Assembly: GCA_028383305.1 (NCBI GenBank)
Contig: JAOEVD010000018.1
Location: 1-47,378 of the forward strand
DNA length: 47,378 bases
Reading direction: 5' to 3'
DNA from: Candidatus Puniceispirillum sp.
GTDB taxonomy: Bacteria > Pseudomonadota > Alphaproteobacteria > Puniceispirillales > Puniceispirillaceae
The notes beneath the pieces were generated by a model. The model searched no databases. It saw nothing but the letters and a program-made list of their open reading frames with translations, and was not told the origin of the DNA. Shown here in pieces: positions 1-8,707 of this stretch. Made by a program: the position numbers and the translations under genes. The first letter of the stretch is position 1. Each line of letters begins with the position of its first letter.

Positions 1-199
1 CGAACGCAACCGCCAAAAATGAAAGCCAGATATCGGCTGGGCTGCGCTCAATCAACAGGATGAAGGGACCAAGAAGCCAGAAAACATGAAAGCCTTTTTC
101 CCAACGCGGCATTGCGGCAAGCGCGTTGCCGAGGCCAGTCCAAATGTCTTTGAACATTGCCTTGATGGTTGGTTCAATCGCCTGGCGGGTTTCACTCAC
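1..199 (-). CDS. O-antigen ligase-like membrane protein, N-terminal part only
   Basis: A minus-strand reading frame is open from about 199 to the left edge and runs off the window, so only about 66 residues are visible. The translation has a short polar lead and then the stretch FHVFWLLGPFILLIERSP, a hydrophobic segment that reminds me of the start of alphaproteobacterial O-antigen ligase/polymerase (Wzy_C) proteins. The start is uncertain: a GTG at 199 or an ATG at 157. It follows the epimerase gene at 219 in the same direction with about 20 nt between them. That placement suits a gene that joins or polymerises the glycan made by this locus. The family call rests on recall of a short segment and could be wrong; the rest of the gene lies outside the window. 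Confidence 0.42.
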   Translation of the reverse strand, partial: MSETRQAIEPTIKAMFKDIWTGLGNALAAMPRWEKGFHVFWLLGPFILLIERSPADIWLSFLAVAF

Positions 200-218
200 A
201 ATAACAGCTTTCCAAAAT

Positions 219-1232
219 TCAGTTCTTTTTTGCGTAATGGCTCAAGTACCATTCAGCAAATTTTTGAACGCCAACCGCAACTTTTGTGTCAGGCTGAAAC
301 CCAACCCATTCCCCAAGTTCACTTGTATCGGCGGATGTTGCTGGCACATCACCAGGTTGCATCGGTAGAAAATTTTTCTTTGCCGTAACGCCAAGCGCCG
401 ACTCCAGCGCCCCGATATAATCCATCAGCGGCGTTGGATTACCATTACCGATGTTAAACACACGATACGGCGCATTTGACGTTGCCGGATCAGGACGCCA
501 GGCATCAAATTTGACATCTGGCGTAGCTGGCTTATCAAGAACCCGAACAACACCCTCGACAATATCGTCAATAAAAGTGAAGTCGCGAACCATCTTGCCA
601 TTGTTGAACACATCAATGGGCTGACCCTTTAACATTGCATCCGCAAACAGAAATAGCGCCATATCGGGCCGCCCCCACGGGCCGTAAACGGTAAAAAAGC
701 GTAATCCGGTCGTCGGTAGATTATAAAGATGGCTGTAGGTATGCGCCATCAGTTCATTCGCCTTTTTTGAAGCAGCATAGAGGCTAAGCGGGTGATCGAT
801 ATTATCATGCTCGCTGAAGGGCATGGTTTCATTGCCACCATAGACCGAAGATGAACTGGCATAAACAAGATGGCCAATCTGATGATGCCGACAACCTTCC
901 AGAATATTCATAAATCCTTGAAGGTTAGCATCGATATAGGCGTGTGGGTTTGTTAGTGAATAACGCACACCAGCTTGCGCAGCGAGATGAATGACACGAT
1001 CAGGCTTTTGCAAAGCAAATAGTTCAGCCATTCCGTCGCGGTCGCTGATATCAATTTTGTGAAAGCCGAATTTTGTGTAGGACTCTAGCCTTGCCAGACG
1101 CGCCTGTTTCAAGGACACATCATAATAATCATTAAGATTGTCAATACCAATGACCTCGTCATCACGATTAAGCAAAAGCAATGCGCAATGCATACCAATG
1201 AACCCAGCAGCACCGGTGATAAGCGTTTTCAA
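219..1232 (-). CDS. NAD-dependent UDP-glucuronate 4-epimerase-like SDR
   Basis: This 337-residue extended SDR has the NAD motif GAAGFIG at residues 7-13, a serine cluster near 127-129 and the catalytic YAASK at 152-156. The following stretch TVYGPWGRPDMALFLF, near residue 181, is typical of bacterial UDP-glucuronate 4-epimerases (LpsL/CapI group), which make UDP-galacturonate from UDP-glucuronate. A related UDP-GlcNAc 4-epimerase cannot be fully excluded. The start codon is TTG, with a GGAG ribosome binding site 7 nt upstream; no better ATG exists. It is transcribed away from the WbpM-like gene at 1526 and is the second-last gene seen on the minus strand. UDP-GalA would be a sugar donor for the polymer. 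Confidence 0.85.
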   Translation of the reverse strand: MKTLITGAAGFIGMHCALLLLNRDDEVIGIDNLNDYYDVSLKQARLARLESYTKFGFHKIDISDRDGMAELFALQKPDRVIHLAAQAGVRYSLTNPHAYIDANLQGFMNILEGCRHHQIGHLVYASSSSVYGGNETMPFSEHDNIDHPLSLYAASKKANELMAHTYSHLYNLPTTGLRFFTVYGPWGRPDMALFLFADAMLKGQPIDVFNNGKMVRDFTFIDDIVEGVVRVLDKPATPDVKFDAWRPDPATSNAPYRVFNIGNGNPTPLMDYIGALESALGVTAKKNFLPMQPGDVPATSADTSELGEWVGFQPDTKVAVGVQKFAEWYLSHYAKKN

Positions 1233-1525
1233 AAAAAACTCCAGTTCAAATTGACACCGTTACGACGTAATCAAAGACACAATACGCGCCCAAATGACCC
1301 AGCGCTCTAATGTGACCGCTTTTTTTATTAGCATGGGTAAGAACCAAAAAGAAATCGGAAAGCAGCAGAAAACACCAGACAATTTCGCTTTCAGTCACTG
1401 CCTCAAAGCCATTGAGTGTGTAATTGCACGAAATGTTAAAATAGCTTATCGATATATTGTTAGCTATAGTTGTTTCTTTGGTTACGGTATCTTGTTTTAG
1501 TAACAAAGGTTTTTTGGCAATTCAC
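1233..1525. promoter_or_regulatory. Divergent intergenic region between epimerase and WbpM-like gene
   Basis: This 293-bp spacer separates two divergently transcribed genes, so promoters in both directions are expected here. Short open frames cross it but show no recognisable protein features. I see no convincing -35/-10 pair or operator palindrome that I could place with confidence. Confidence 0.35.
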
Positions 1526-3487
1526 ATGTCTGGATCAAAACAAAATTTTAGAGCCTGGTTGTTTGGCCTCGATCGAAGGAAAAAACGATTTCTCCAAATC
1601 TCCTTTGACGGATTGGTTGCCCCGATCGCACTTTTATTGGCCTTCTTCATGCGACTTGAGACCACCGATTATCTCTTCCAGCTTGATACCTATATTGGGG
1701 CTTTGATTGCCATGGTCACAACCCTTGCAGTTTTTGCGGCGCAGGGTTTATTTAATAATCTTACACGGCATATTTCGATCGAAACTGCCTACAGCATAGC
1801 GATTGGCAGCGCTGTATCTTGCGCTGTTTTGCTTTCTGGCATCCTTTTGCTTGAACTTGAAATGCCACGTTCAGTTCCGCTGATCTATGCAACGCTATTG
1901 TGCACGTTTGCCACAGGGGTTCGGCTTTTCATCCGTGCCCTTGGCCAAAGCATGACCAAAGAAAAGCTAGAAAATGTTGCGATCTATGGCGCGGGTGAAG
2001 CCGGTATCCAGCTCATGGAGGCATTGCGTAAAAACCCAAATTATCGCGTCAGGCTGTTTATTGATGAAAACCGCGAATTGAACGGTAAAAATATTGGCGG
2101 TGTTCCTATTAGCAATTTGGATCAAGCGAAGAAAAAAATTAAAAAACTAGATATAGAGACCCTGCTTTTAGCGATCCCAAGGGACATTGACGCCACGCGC
2201 CGACGGGTTTTTGATATGTTATCAGATCATCCGCTGAAGGTAAAAACCATCCCTAGTATCTCAAGCTTGATATCGGGTGGGTTTGAAATTGCCCAACTAA
2301 AAGACATAAAAATTGAGGATTTATTGGGGCGTGAGCCCGTTCAGCCTAACCCTGACCTTATGGCAAAAACCATCGCTGAAAAAACGGTTCTTGTCACGGG
2401 TGCCGGCGGGTCTATCGGCAGCGAGCTATGTCGACAAATTATACTGTGGAAACCGCGAAAACTCATCCTGCTGGATGTATCAGAATTCGCCATCTACACC
2501 TTGTGTGAAGAACTGAAACAGCATCCATCCAGCTATACGATTGATCTTATTCCACTGATTGGATCTGTGCAAGACCGCCCATTTATTGAAAAGGTTTTTG
2601 ATCGTTTTGCTGTTGATACGACCTATCACGCAGCCGCATACAAACATGTACCGCTGATGGAACAAAATGTGATGCAATGCATTGCAAATAATGTTTTTGG
2701 CACATTCAACATGGCCGAGCTTGCCATTGGCGCAAAGGTAAAACATTTTATTTTTGTTTCAACCGACAAGGCCGTAAACCCAACCAATTTCATGGGTGCG
2801 TCCAAACGGCTTGCAGAAATTATCTGTCAAACCCTGCCAACGAAAAAAAAAGACACCTGTTTTTCAATTGTGCGTTTTGGCAATGTTTTGGGGTCTTCAG
2901 GATCGGTGGTGCCGCTGTTCAAAAAACAGATTGAAACAGGGGGGCCAATTACGTTAACCCACCTTGATGTCACGCGTTATTTCATGACCATTCCTGAAGC
3001 TGCACAGTTGGTAATCCAAGCAGGGTCAATTGCCCAAGGCGGCGATGTGTTTGTTTTGGATATGGGAAAGCCGATCAAGATTGTGGATTTGGCTAAACGA
3101 ATGGCGACCCTATCGGGATTGTGGCCAATTTTGAATGGTGGTGAAAGGTTGAAAGATGATGAGATTGCCATCGCTGTTTCTGGCCTGCGACCAGGGGAGA
3201 AATTGTTTGAAGAGCTTGCATATCACGCAAATTTGGTGGGAACAATCCACCCCCGCATCAACACCACCGCCGAAACACCAATGAAGCGTGACAAATTGCA
3301 GGAATTATTAACCGCTGCCCGCGATGCCATTCGTGATAGTGATCACCAAAAGCTATATCAAATAATTGCCAAAGTTACAGATGGGGTTTCCGACCTTGCC
3401 GAATCAAGTGATGTCTTTATTGGACGAGGTGATGCGGAACCAGATAAAATTGTGCCGCTTCCACTTCGCAACAAGACACAACGCTGA
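1526..3487 (+). CDS. WbpM/PglF-type membrane nucleotide-sugar 4,6-dehydratase
   Basis: From the ATG at 1526 the protein is 653 residues, close to WbpM (about 665). The N-terminal third has about four hydrophobic segments. A first Rossmann motif, GAGEAG, is at residues 155-160 (CoA-binding-like domain), and a second, GAGGSIG, at 292-298 starts the catalytic SDR. The active site is of the TDK / Met / Lys kind (T413-K415, M423, K427 in TDKAVNPTNFMGASK), as in WbpM, FlaA1 and PglF. These convert UDP-GlcNAc to UDP-4-keto-6-deoxy-GlcNAc at the inner membrane. The reading frame is open upstream to 1457, but the extra 23 residues look non-native. It is the only plus-strand gene in this part of the locus. 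The nearby reductase and phosphoglycosyl transferase suggest the product becomes the first, QuiNAc-like sugar. Confidence 0.9.
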   Translation: MSGSKQNFRAWLFGLDRRKKRFLQISFDGLVAPIALLLAFFMRLETTDYLFQLDTYIGALIAMVTTLAVFAAQGLFNNLTRHISIETAYSIAIGSAVSCAVLLSGILLLELEMPRSVPLIYATLLCTFATGVRLFIRALGQSMTKEKLENVAIYGAGEAGIQLMEALRKNPNYRVRLFIDENRELNGKNIGGVPISNLDQAKKKIKKLDIETLLLAIPRDIDATRRRVFDMLSDHPLKVKTIPSISSLISGGFEIAQLKDIKIEDLLGREPVQPNPDLMAKTIAEKTVLVTGAGGSIGSELCRQIILWKPRKLILLDVSEFAIYTLCEELKQHPSSYTIDLIPLIGSVQDRPFIEKVFDRFAVDTTYHAAAYKHVPLMEQNVMQCIANNVFGTFNMAELAIGAKVKHFIFVSTDKAVNPTNFMGASKRLAEIICQTLPTKKKDTCFSIVRFGNVLGSSGSVVPLFKKQIETGGPITLTHLDVTRYFMTIPEAAQLVIQAGSIAQGGDVFVLDMGKPIKIVDLAKRMATLSGLWPILNGGERLKDDEIAIAVSGLRPGEKLFEELAYHANLVGTIHPRINTTAETPMKRDKLQELLTAARDAIRDSDHQKLYQIIAKVTDGVSDLAESSDVFIGRGDAEPDKIVPLPLRNKTQR

Positions 3488-3528
3488 CAGGTTAAGCATT
3501 TTCAGGCTATATCTCTGTGTCGTATCTT

Positions 3529-3558
3529 TGGGCTTTTTTCAAAAAAGGAAAAAGCCCA
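3529..3558 (+). terminator. Hairpin terminator between convergent genes
   Basis: The arms TGGGCTTTTT (3529-3538) and AAAAAGCCCA (3549-3558) form a perfect 10-bp stem with a 10-nt loop. The stem sits 42 nt after the WbpM-like stop. Because A and T runs lie inside the arms it could act in both directions and also serve the converging minus-strand operon, whose nearest gene stops at 3699. Confidence 0.7.
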
Positions 3559-3698
3559 TTGTAGGCACTCCTAAATTGCAACTCGGCTATTTGATGAAGC
3601 TGACAACCAAAAACCTTAATATTTTCATGAACCTTCTATCAGCGCAAAAAATCGAAAAAAATGCCGAAAACCGCATCGGCAAGATTGTTTGATACGCG

Positions 3699-4259
3699 CT
3701 ATTTCAACTTTATCCGATCGCCTCTACCATGCCCTATCAATGTCAAAAAAATGCAACGGAAATAATTTGTCACTGACATTTCAGCAATCATTTTAGCATC
3801 AGTTCGTGCAAGCAAGTCGGGCGTAGACATGTCAATGCCTTTGATCTGCGCAAAGCCAGTTATACCGGGCCTGACCGAATACACACCCTGCATGGCACGC
3901 GCCTTGGTTAATGCGCCGTGGCATGGCAATCCTGGCCTTGGCCCGACAAGGCTCATTTCACCTGTCAGCACATTCCAAAGTTGTGGCAACTCATCAAGCT
4001 TGTTACGCCGCACAAATCTGCCAAACCCAGTTATTGCAGATGAATTGACAAGATGGGTAGGCACCGATGCCGTGTCTTCGCGCATCGTACGAAATTTAAT
4101 CAGCATGAACGGTCTTTGATTTTGTCCTAGACGCTTTTGTAAAAAAATAGGGGCACCAGTGTCGAAAAAACCAAAAATCACCAAAATTAAAAGCATTGGA
4201 AAAGCAAAGACTAATCCAATCATGGATAAAATAAAGTCAAAAAAACGCAATATGTTCAT
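3699..4259 (-). CDS. Initiating polyprenyl-phosphate phosphoglycosyl transferase (PglC/WcaJ domain)
   Basis: This 186-residue monotopic phosphoglycosyl transferase moves a sugar-1-phosphate from UDP-sugar to undecaprenyl phosphate, the first committed step of glycan assembly at the inner membrane. It has one N-terminal hydrophobic hairpin (about residues 8-30), the KFRTM motif, and the catalytic block KLDELPQLWNVLTGEMSLVG followed by PRPGL. The Asp-Glu pair in LDEL is the known catalytic dyad of the PglC family. Its length matches the small PglC/WreU form rather than the large WbaP form. The WbpV/WreQ-like reductase at 4326 and the WbpM-like dehydratase at 1526 lie beside it. By analogy with Rhizobium etli WreV/WreQ/WreU, QuiNAc-1-P is a likely substrate (inference). 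Confidence 0.9.
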   Translation of the reverse strand: MNILRFFDFILSMIGLVFAFPMLLILVIFGFFDTGAPIFLQKRLGQNQRPFMLIKFRTMREDTASVPTHLVNSSAITGFGRFVRRNKLDELPQLWNVLTGEMSLVGPRPGLPCHGALTKARAMQGVYSVRPGITGFAQIKGIDMSTPDLLARTDAKMIAEMSVTNYFRCIFLTLIGHGRGDRIKLK

Positions 4260-4325
4260 TTTTGTAAACCAAAATAAGCATTTGGGTGAGTTTAATATTT
4301 TTCAAAGATACCATATGGGTGAAAA

Positions 4326-5273
4326 TCAACCCTGTTCGTTCTTACCAAAACATCGCTGCAGCCCTTCTTCAACATCTATTACCGGTGACCAGTTTAAAAC
4401 ATCTCGGGTCTTTGTTATATCTACCTGCAATGAAGTCAAAAGGCGATTAGCCTCGTCCTTTTTTCCCACAAGTGATGCAGCAACGCTTATAAGTCGCGAC
4501 GGAAGGGGAAAAAGCTTTGCATCCCTTCCCATCGCTGTAGCCATCCTGTTGAGAAGTTCTGGTGTTGAAAGATCATGCCCATCACTGGCAAGAAAGATTT
4601 GATTCGCAGCCTTGGGGTGATCGATACAGGTGATGATTAAATCAATCAGATTATCAATGGCCACAAAGGAACGTCTGTTTTTAACCGTCGCCAGAGGCAG
4701 CGGAACCCCTTTTGCAAGTAACGCTCCTAGTTTTGCGAAGTTGCCTTTGGCATTCGGCCCATAAACCATTGGCGGTCGTATAATCACTACCTCCATTCCA
4801 GTGTCAGCTGCCAATTGCAGCAAACCCTGCTCAGCCTCCCACTTAGAGATGCCATAATTATCAATCGGTTTAGGTATATCATCAGCCGTAAACGGCACGC
4901 CAATTTCTGTTGTCTCACCATTTACCTTTATTGAACTGATAAACACAAACCTTGTCACACCTACTGTGGCGGCTTGGCGCGCGAGATTGAGCGTACCCTC
5001 AACATTGATTCGATGATATTTCGCCATAGAGTTAGCCGCGTCATCTTTCATGATGTGAGTACGAGCAGCAGCATGAAGAATTATATTCTGACCTTTTACT
5101 GCTTCAGACCAATCAGTGTTGGCATCAATCCCTTGCACTACAATAACATTATTAAATCGCACCTCAACAGAGCGGCGAATAATAGTCGTCAAATTAATAT
5201 CAGGATTTGACTCTAAAGCTATTGCGAGACGCCTACCCACAAAACCATTCGCACCTGTAAGTAATAGGTTCAT
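4326..5273 (-). CDS. SDR 4-reductase, WbpV/WreQ-like (UDP-QuiNAc type)
   Basis: This 315-residue SDR has the NAD(P) motif GANGFVG at 7-13, serines at 113-114 and YGISK at 140-144. The overall pattern, including RPPMVYGPNAKGNFAKL, matches the WbpV/WreQ reductases that turn UDP-4-keto-6-deoxy-GlcNAc into UDP-N-acetylquinovosamine. WbpV, WbpM and WbpL form a similar functional set in Pseudomonas O-antigen loci. It sits between the phosphoglycosyl transferase and a WbuB-like glycosyltransferase, with 1 nt to the latter. The SDR assignment is firm; the exact ketosugar and stereochemistry are inferred from neighbours. Confidence 0.8.
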   Translation of the reverse strand: MNLLLTGANGFVGRRLAIALESNPDINLTTIIRRSVEVRFNNVIVVQGIDANTDWSEAVKGQNIILHAAARTHIMKDDAANSMAKYHRINVEGTLNLARQAATVGVTRFVFISSIKVNGETTEIGVPFTADDIPKPIDNYGISKWEAEQGLLQLAADTGMEVVIIRPPMVYGPNAKGNFAKLGALLAKGVPLPLATVKNRRSFVAIDNLIDLIITCIDHPKAANQIFLASDGHDLSTPELLNRMATAMGRDAKLFPLPSRLISVAASLVGKKDEANRLLTSLQVDITKTRDVLNWSPVIDVEEGLQRCFGKNEQG

Positions 5274-5274
5274 A

Positions 5275-6453
5275 CTAGCCCAGTACGATCTTGTTTATGT
5301 GTTCTACAAACACTTCAAAACGGAGTCTTACCTTCAAAGCTTCTCGAGATGACAAATCATCGAACTCCATATATTCACCTTCCTCGATAGCAAAGAAAGC
5401 TTCAGTCACTGCGGCGATCTGAGGCTTTACCACTTCACCAACTCGATTTGATCTGACCCACTTAGCGACGCTTGTCTGTTCCCCACAGACAGCAAGGATG
5501 TTTGCACCAGAAAAAACATAGGATGATAATTTGCTGGGAAAAGCAAACGTTGTCACGCCATCCTCAATTGGCAACAACGCCCAAGTATAATCAGCATTTA
5601 TCTGAGCCGCCTCAAATGGACTGACCAAACCAGCAAAGTGAAAGTTCGGGTATTTATCGGCAAGTGCTACCAACCGATTCGTGTATACACCGCCACCCGC
5701 GAAAGTAAACTCCAGTTTTCCCCCTTGTTTAAAGTAGTGCTCTATTGCTTCCATTATAAGGGGAATACGCTGCAACCTCCCCGCATTCCCACAAAAAGAA
5801 AACCCCTCAATCTTGGGCTTGTCCATATCAATTCCGTCAAATGAAATTGCAGGGTTGTTCAAAATGTGAATAGGCACCTTTGTCCGTGATCTAAAAAAAA
5901 TTTCATCGGCCATTGATTTCGTAATGGTTATAAGACTTTCTGCTCGGCGCATTGTAAGGGAATCCATCTTCACAAGAAAACCAAAGAGCCACCTATGAAT
6001 TGGAATGACAACACCAGCAGCCTCAGGATGTATGTCTTGCAAGTGATAAACATAACTCCCACCAAATAAACGACAAAAAAGCATAATCAAGAAGGGCACA
6101 AAGACTGGTGGGTCAGTTGACACATAAATCTTATCAGGCCTAATCCGCAATAGCTCCTTAATGACCCAAAAAGCAAAAAAAATACTATCGATTATTCTTG
6201 AAGTTATTCCACTAGCTGAGGTGGTGCGTGCTTTGGCTGGATGGAAGGACACCCCCTTACCACGTGAAGCGCTTGCGAGACTTTCCTTTATATTAGCATG
6301 GTCTTGTAAAATCACTGAAACGGAATGACCGTCTTTGACGGCTACCTCTGCAAACTTAAGCAGTGCCTCACCAATCACGGGATAAGTGGGCCAAAAACTC
6401 CTGTTAATAATTACAATGTTTGTTGGTTTTGATGAGATCAATATTGTTTCCAA
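5275..6453 (-). CDS. GT4-family glycosyltransferase, WbuB-like (L-FucNAc transferase candidate)
   Basis: This is a GT-B glycosyltransferase of about 392 residues. A WbuB-like N-terminal half is followed by a C-terminal donor domain (FCGNAGRLQRIPLIMEAI, then FAFPSKLSSYVFSGANI). In E. coli O26 and similar loci wbuB directly follows fnlABC and is proposed to transfer L-FucNAc; the same neighbours are present here, supporting that substrate. The open frame begins at a TTG at 6453 that overlaps the fnlC-like gene by 16 nt. No good ATG exists, so the start is uncertain by a few codons; a second TTG lies at 6441. Confidence 0.82.
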   Translation of the reverse strand: METILISSKPTNIVIINRSFWPTYPVIGEALLKFAEVAVKDGHSVSVILQDHANIKESLASASRGKGVSFHPAKARTTSASGITSRIIDSIFFAFWVIKELLRIRPDKIYVSTDPPVFVPFLIMLFCRLFGGSYVYHLQDIHPEAAGVVIPIHRWLFGFLVKMDSLTMRRAESLITITKSMADEIFFRSRTKVPIHILNNPAISFDGIDMDKPKIEGFSFCGNAGRLQRIPLIMEAIEHYFKQGGKLEFTFAGGGVYTNRLVALADKYPNFHFAGLVSPFEAAQINADYTWALLPIEDGVTTFAFPSKLSSYVFSGANILAVCGEQTSVAKWVRSNRVGEVVKPQIAAVTEAFFAIEEGEYMEFDDLSSREALKVRLRFEVFVEHINKIVLG

Positions 6454-7568
6454 ACCACACGGTTAACAAAGTCTGTGTAGCTGAGGATGATTCGAACTAT
6501 TTTATCGCTAACATTCGGCTTGTTATAATCCTCCACCAGACGCAAGCTGCGGTTAATTCCTCTGGGCTGACTCTCCAAAATAGAGAGCGCCTGATGGATA
6601 CGGTCCAAGCTCAGCCCCACCATCATCACCGTTGCTTCTTCCATGCCCTCAGGCCGCTCATGCGCCTCCCGAAGATTTAACGCTGGAAAGTTAAGTATTG
6701 AGGACTCCTCGTTAATCGTGCCGCTATCTGATAAAACCGCGCGCGCAGAAACCTGAAGCATGTTGTAGTCGCTGAAGCCAAGAGGTTTGAGCAAGCGTAC
6801 ATTACCATGAAACGAAACCTGCGCTTGCTCAATGCGCTTCTGAGTGCGCGGGTGGGTGGACACAACAATTGGCAAATCAAATTTATTCGCGATGGCATTC
6901 AATATATCAACGAGTTTGCAGAAAGCCTTGTCCAGATCCACATTCTCTTCTCGATGCGCGCTAACAAGGAAAAATTGGTTAGCCTCCAAGCCTAAACGCG
7001 ACAGTATGTCTGAAGCATTAATCTTTTTTCGATAATACGTTAGCACTTCAAACATAGGACTGCCCGTTTTAATGACCTGATCAGCCGGCAAACCTTCATT
7101 TAACAAATACTCGCGGGCTATAGCGCTGTAAGTGAGATTAATGTCTGCAGTATGGTCAATAATCCTCCGGTTAATTTCCTCCGGCACCCGCATATCAAAG
7201 CAACGATTACCCGCTTCCATGTGAAATGTTGGAATTTTACGGCGTTTTGCCGCCAGCAGCGCCATGCCACTGTTAGTGTCACCAAGAACTAGCATGGCTT
7301 CTGGTCGAACTTGATCCAATAATTTGTCAACAGCAATAATCACTTTACCGATCGTCTCCGCTCCAGTTGAGCCTACTGCATTCAAAAAATAATCTGGTGT
7401 TCGAATATTCAAGTCATCAAAAAAAATTTCGTTAAGTTCGTAATCATAATTTTGACCAGTGTGGACGAGTACATGTTCGCAATATTGGTCAAGTTTCGGT
7501 GAGATGCGCGAGAGCCGAATAATTTCTGGCCGAGTGCCCACTACTGTCATGATTTTTAATTTTTTCAT
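6438..7568 (-). CDS. fnlC: UDP-L-FucNAc synthase, nonphosphorylating-type 2-epimerase (FnlC/WbjD/CapG)
   Basis: This 376-residue protein belongs to the UDP-GlcNAc 2-epimerase (WecB-like) fold. Family motifs are the N-terminal VVGTRPEIIR, HTGQNYD, the acidic HMEAGNRCFD and SAHREEN. FnlC carries out the last step to UDP-L-FucNAc, the C2 epimerisation of UDP-2-acetamido-2,6-dideoxy-L-talose. Its assignment to FnlC rather than WecB comes from the two neighbours directly upstream (FnlB and FnlA) and the WbuB-like gene downstream, the same order as in E. coli O26. It lies 13 nt after fnlB. Confidence 0.9.
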   Translation of the reverse strand: MKKLKIMTVVGTRPEIIRLSRISPKLDQYCEHVLVHTGQNYDYELNEIFFDDLNIRTPDYFLNAVGSTGAETIGKVIIAVDKLLDQVRPEAMLVLGDTNSGMALLAAKRRKIPTFHMEAGNRCFDMRVPEEINRRIIDHTADINLTYSAIAREYLLNEGLPADQVIKTGSPMFEVLTYYRKKINASDILSRLGLEANQFFLVSAHREENVDLDKAFCKLVDILNAIANKFDLPIVVSTHPRTQKRIEQAQVSFHGNVRLLKPLGFSDYNMLQVSARAVLSDSGTINEESSILNFPALNLREAHERPEGMEEATVMMVGLSLDRIHQALSILESQPRGINRSLRLVEDYNKPNVSDKIVRIILSYTDFVNRVVWKQY

Positions 7569-7581
7569 TTTCGTATTTCAG

Positions 7582-8703
7582 TCATTGTCCATCGTTGTCT
7601 TGCGAGTCAAAAAATGTATCTGGCTTCTCTCGGTTAAAAACTTCATTAGCCCAAAGCATGCAAATTAATTCATCGTCTCCGATGTTTATTATATCATGTG
7701 TCCAACCCGGAACAGTCTCAACAATTTCAGACTTTTCACCAGACACAAAAAGCTCATGTAGCTCATTGGTCAAGATATGTCTGAACCTAAATTGTGCCCT
7801 ACCCTTGATAACAAGAAATTTTTCAGTCTTGGAATGATGGTAATGCCCCCCTCTCTTAACACCAGGGTTAGCGGTAAAATAAGAGAATTGCCCTGAGTCT
7901 GTTGTTTTCAGCATTTCAACAAACACTCCTCTTGCATCAGCGTGCCTTGGCACCGAATAGGCAAAGCAGTCGGTTTCCATATAGCTAACATAAGTCGAAT
8001 ACAGTGCACGTTTCAGGCCAGACCCAACTCGCTCGATGGTCAATAAATCGCGCGTTTTCTTAAATTCACGTAAATGTTGGAGTAAGCCTCCAACAGTAAC
8101 TTGATATTCTGGATTGATTTCAACAAACCCGCCTGACATGTCCGTATCATTGAGAAGCAATATAAAACTATTAACCACGTCATCCACATAAACCAGCCTA
8201 ATGGAGGCTAGTGGGTCATGCACATCTACAGCAAGATTATTTAAAATGCGGTGACAAAAAGTAGCCACAACCGAGTTGTAATCTGGCCGCGCCCATTTTC
8301 CAAAAACATTTGGCAACCGATAAATAAAAACTGGATTGGCAGTTTCTCGCTGAAATTGTAACAGCGTTTCTTCGGCTGCCTTTTTACTTTTGCCGTATGG
8401 ATTGTCCTGTTCGGCCTTTATCGAAGATGAAAAAATTACTGGCACAATTCTACCAGTGTCTCTGATGGCATCACATAGCTGCTCGGTAAATTGGTGGTTT
8501 CCAGCAACGAATTCATTGGGGTCTATTGGACGATTAACACCAGCAAGGTGAATCACCCAATCGGCTCTTTCCAGCATTTCTGTAAGTTCATTTACATTTT
8601 GGTCGCGGCCAAAGGTGAGCACATCCACGTCTTTTTGGGCCCACAATTGCATCGCTAGATTCTTGCCAATAAAACCATTTGCACCAGTAAGAAGAACTCT
8701 CAT
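7582..8703 (-). CDS. fnlB: UDP-6-deoxy-4-keto-hexose reductase with C-terminal cupin (FnlB/WbjC/CapF)
   Basis: This is a bifunctional enzyme of 373 residues from the ATG at 8703 (MRVLLTGANGFIG). The N-terminal SDR domain has the NADPH motif and YGKSKK near residue 130. The C-terminal cupin has GGHYHHSKTEKFLV, whose histidines and glutamate match the metal-binding residues of CapF. CapF acts between CapE and CapG in the pathway to UDP-L-FucNAc: the cupin epimerises and the SDR reduces the ketosugar. The reading frame is open for 19 more codons upstream, but these overlap fnlA. The ATG at 8703 sits 4 nt after the fnlA stop and starts exactly at the Rossmann strand. Confidence 0.92.
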   Translation of the reverse strand: MRVLLTGANGFIGKNLAMQLWAQKDVDVLTFGRDQNVNELTEMLERADWVIHLAGVNRPIDPNEFVAGNHQFTEQLCDAIRDTGRIVPVIFSSSIKAEQDNPYGKSKKAAEETLLQFQRETANPVFIYRLPNVFGKWARPDYNSVVATFCHRILNNLAVDVHDPLASIRLVYVDDVVNSFILLLNDTDMSGGFVEINPEYQVTVGGLLQHLREFKKTRDLLTIERVGSGLKRALYSTYVSYMETDCFAYSVPRHADARGVFVEMLKTTDSGQFSYFTANPGVKRGGHYHHSKTEKFLVIKGRAQFRFRHILTNELHELFVSGEKSEIVETVPGWTHDIINIGDDELICMLWANEVFNREKPDTFFDSQDNDGQ

Positions 8704-8707
8704 ACAG

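Noticed and set aside
1294..1500. Short open frames in the divergent spacer between 1233 and 1525
   Set aside because: No family resemblance, no good start signals, and both strands are equally open; spacer sequence is the simpler reading.
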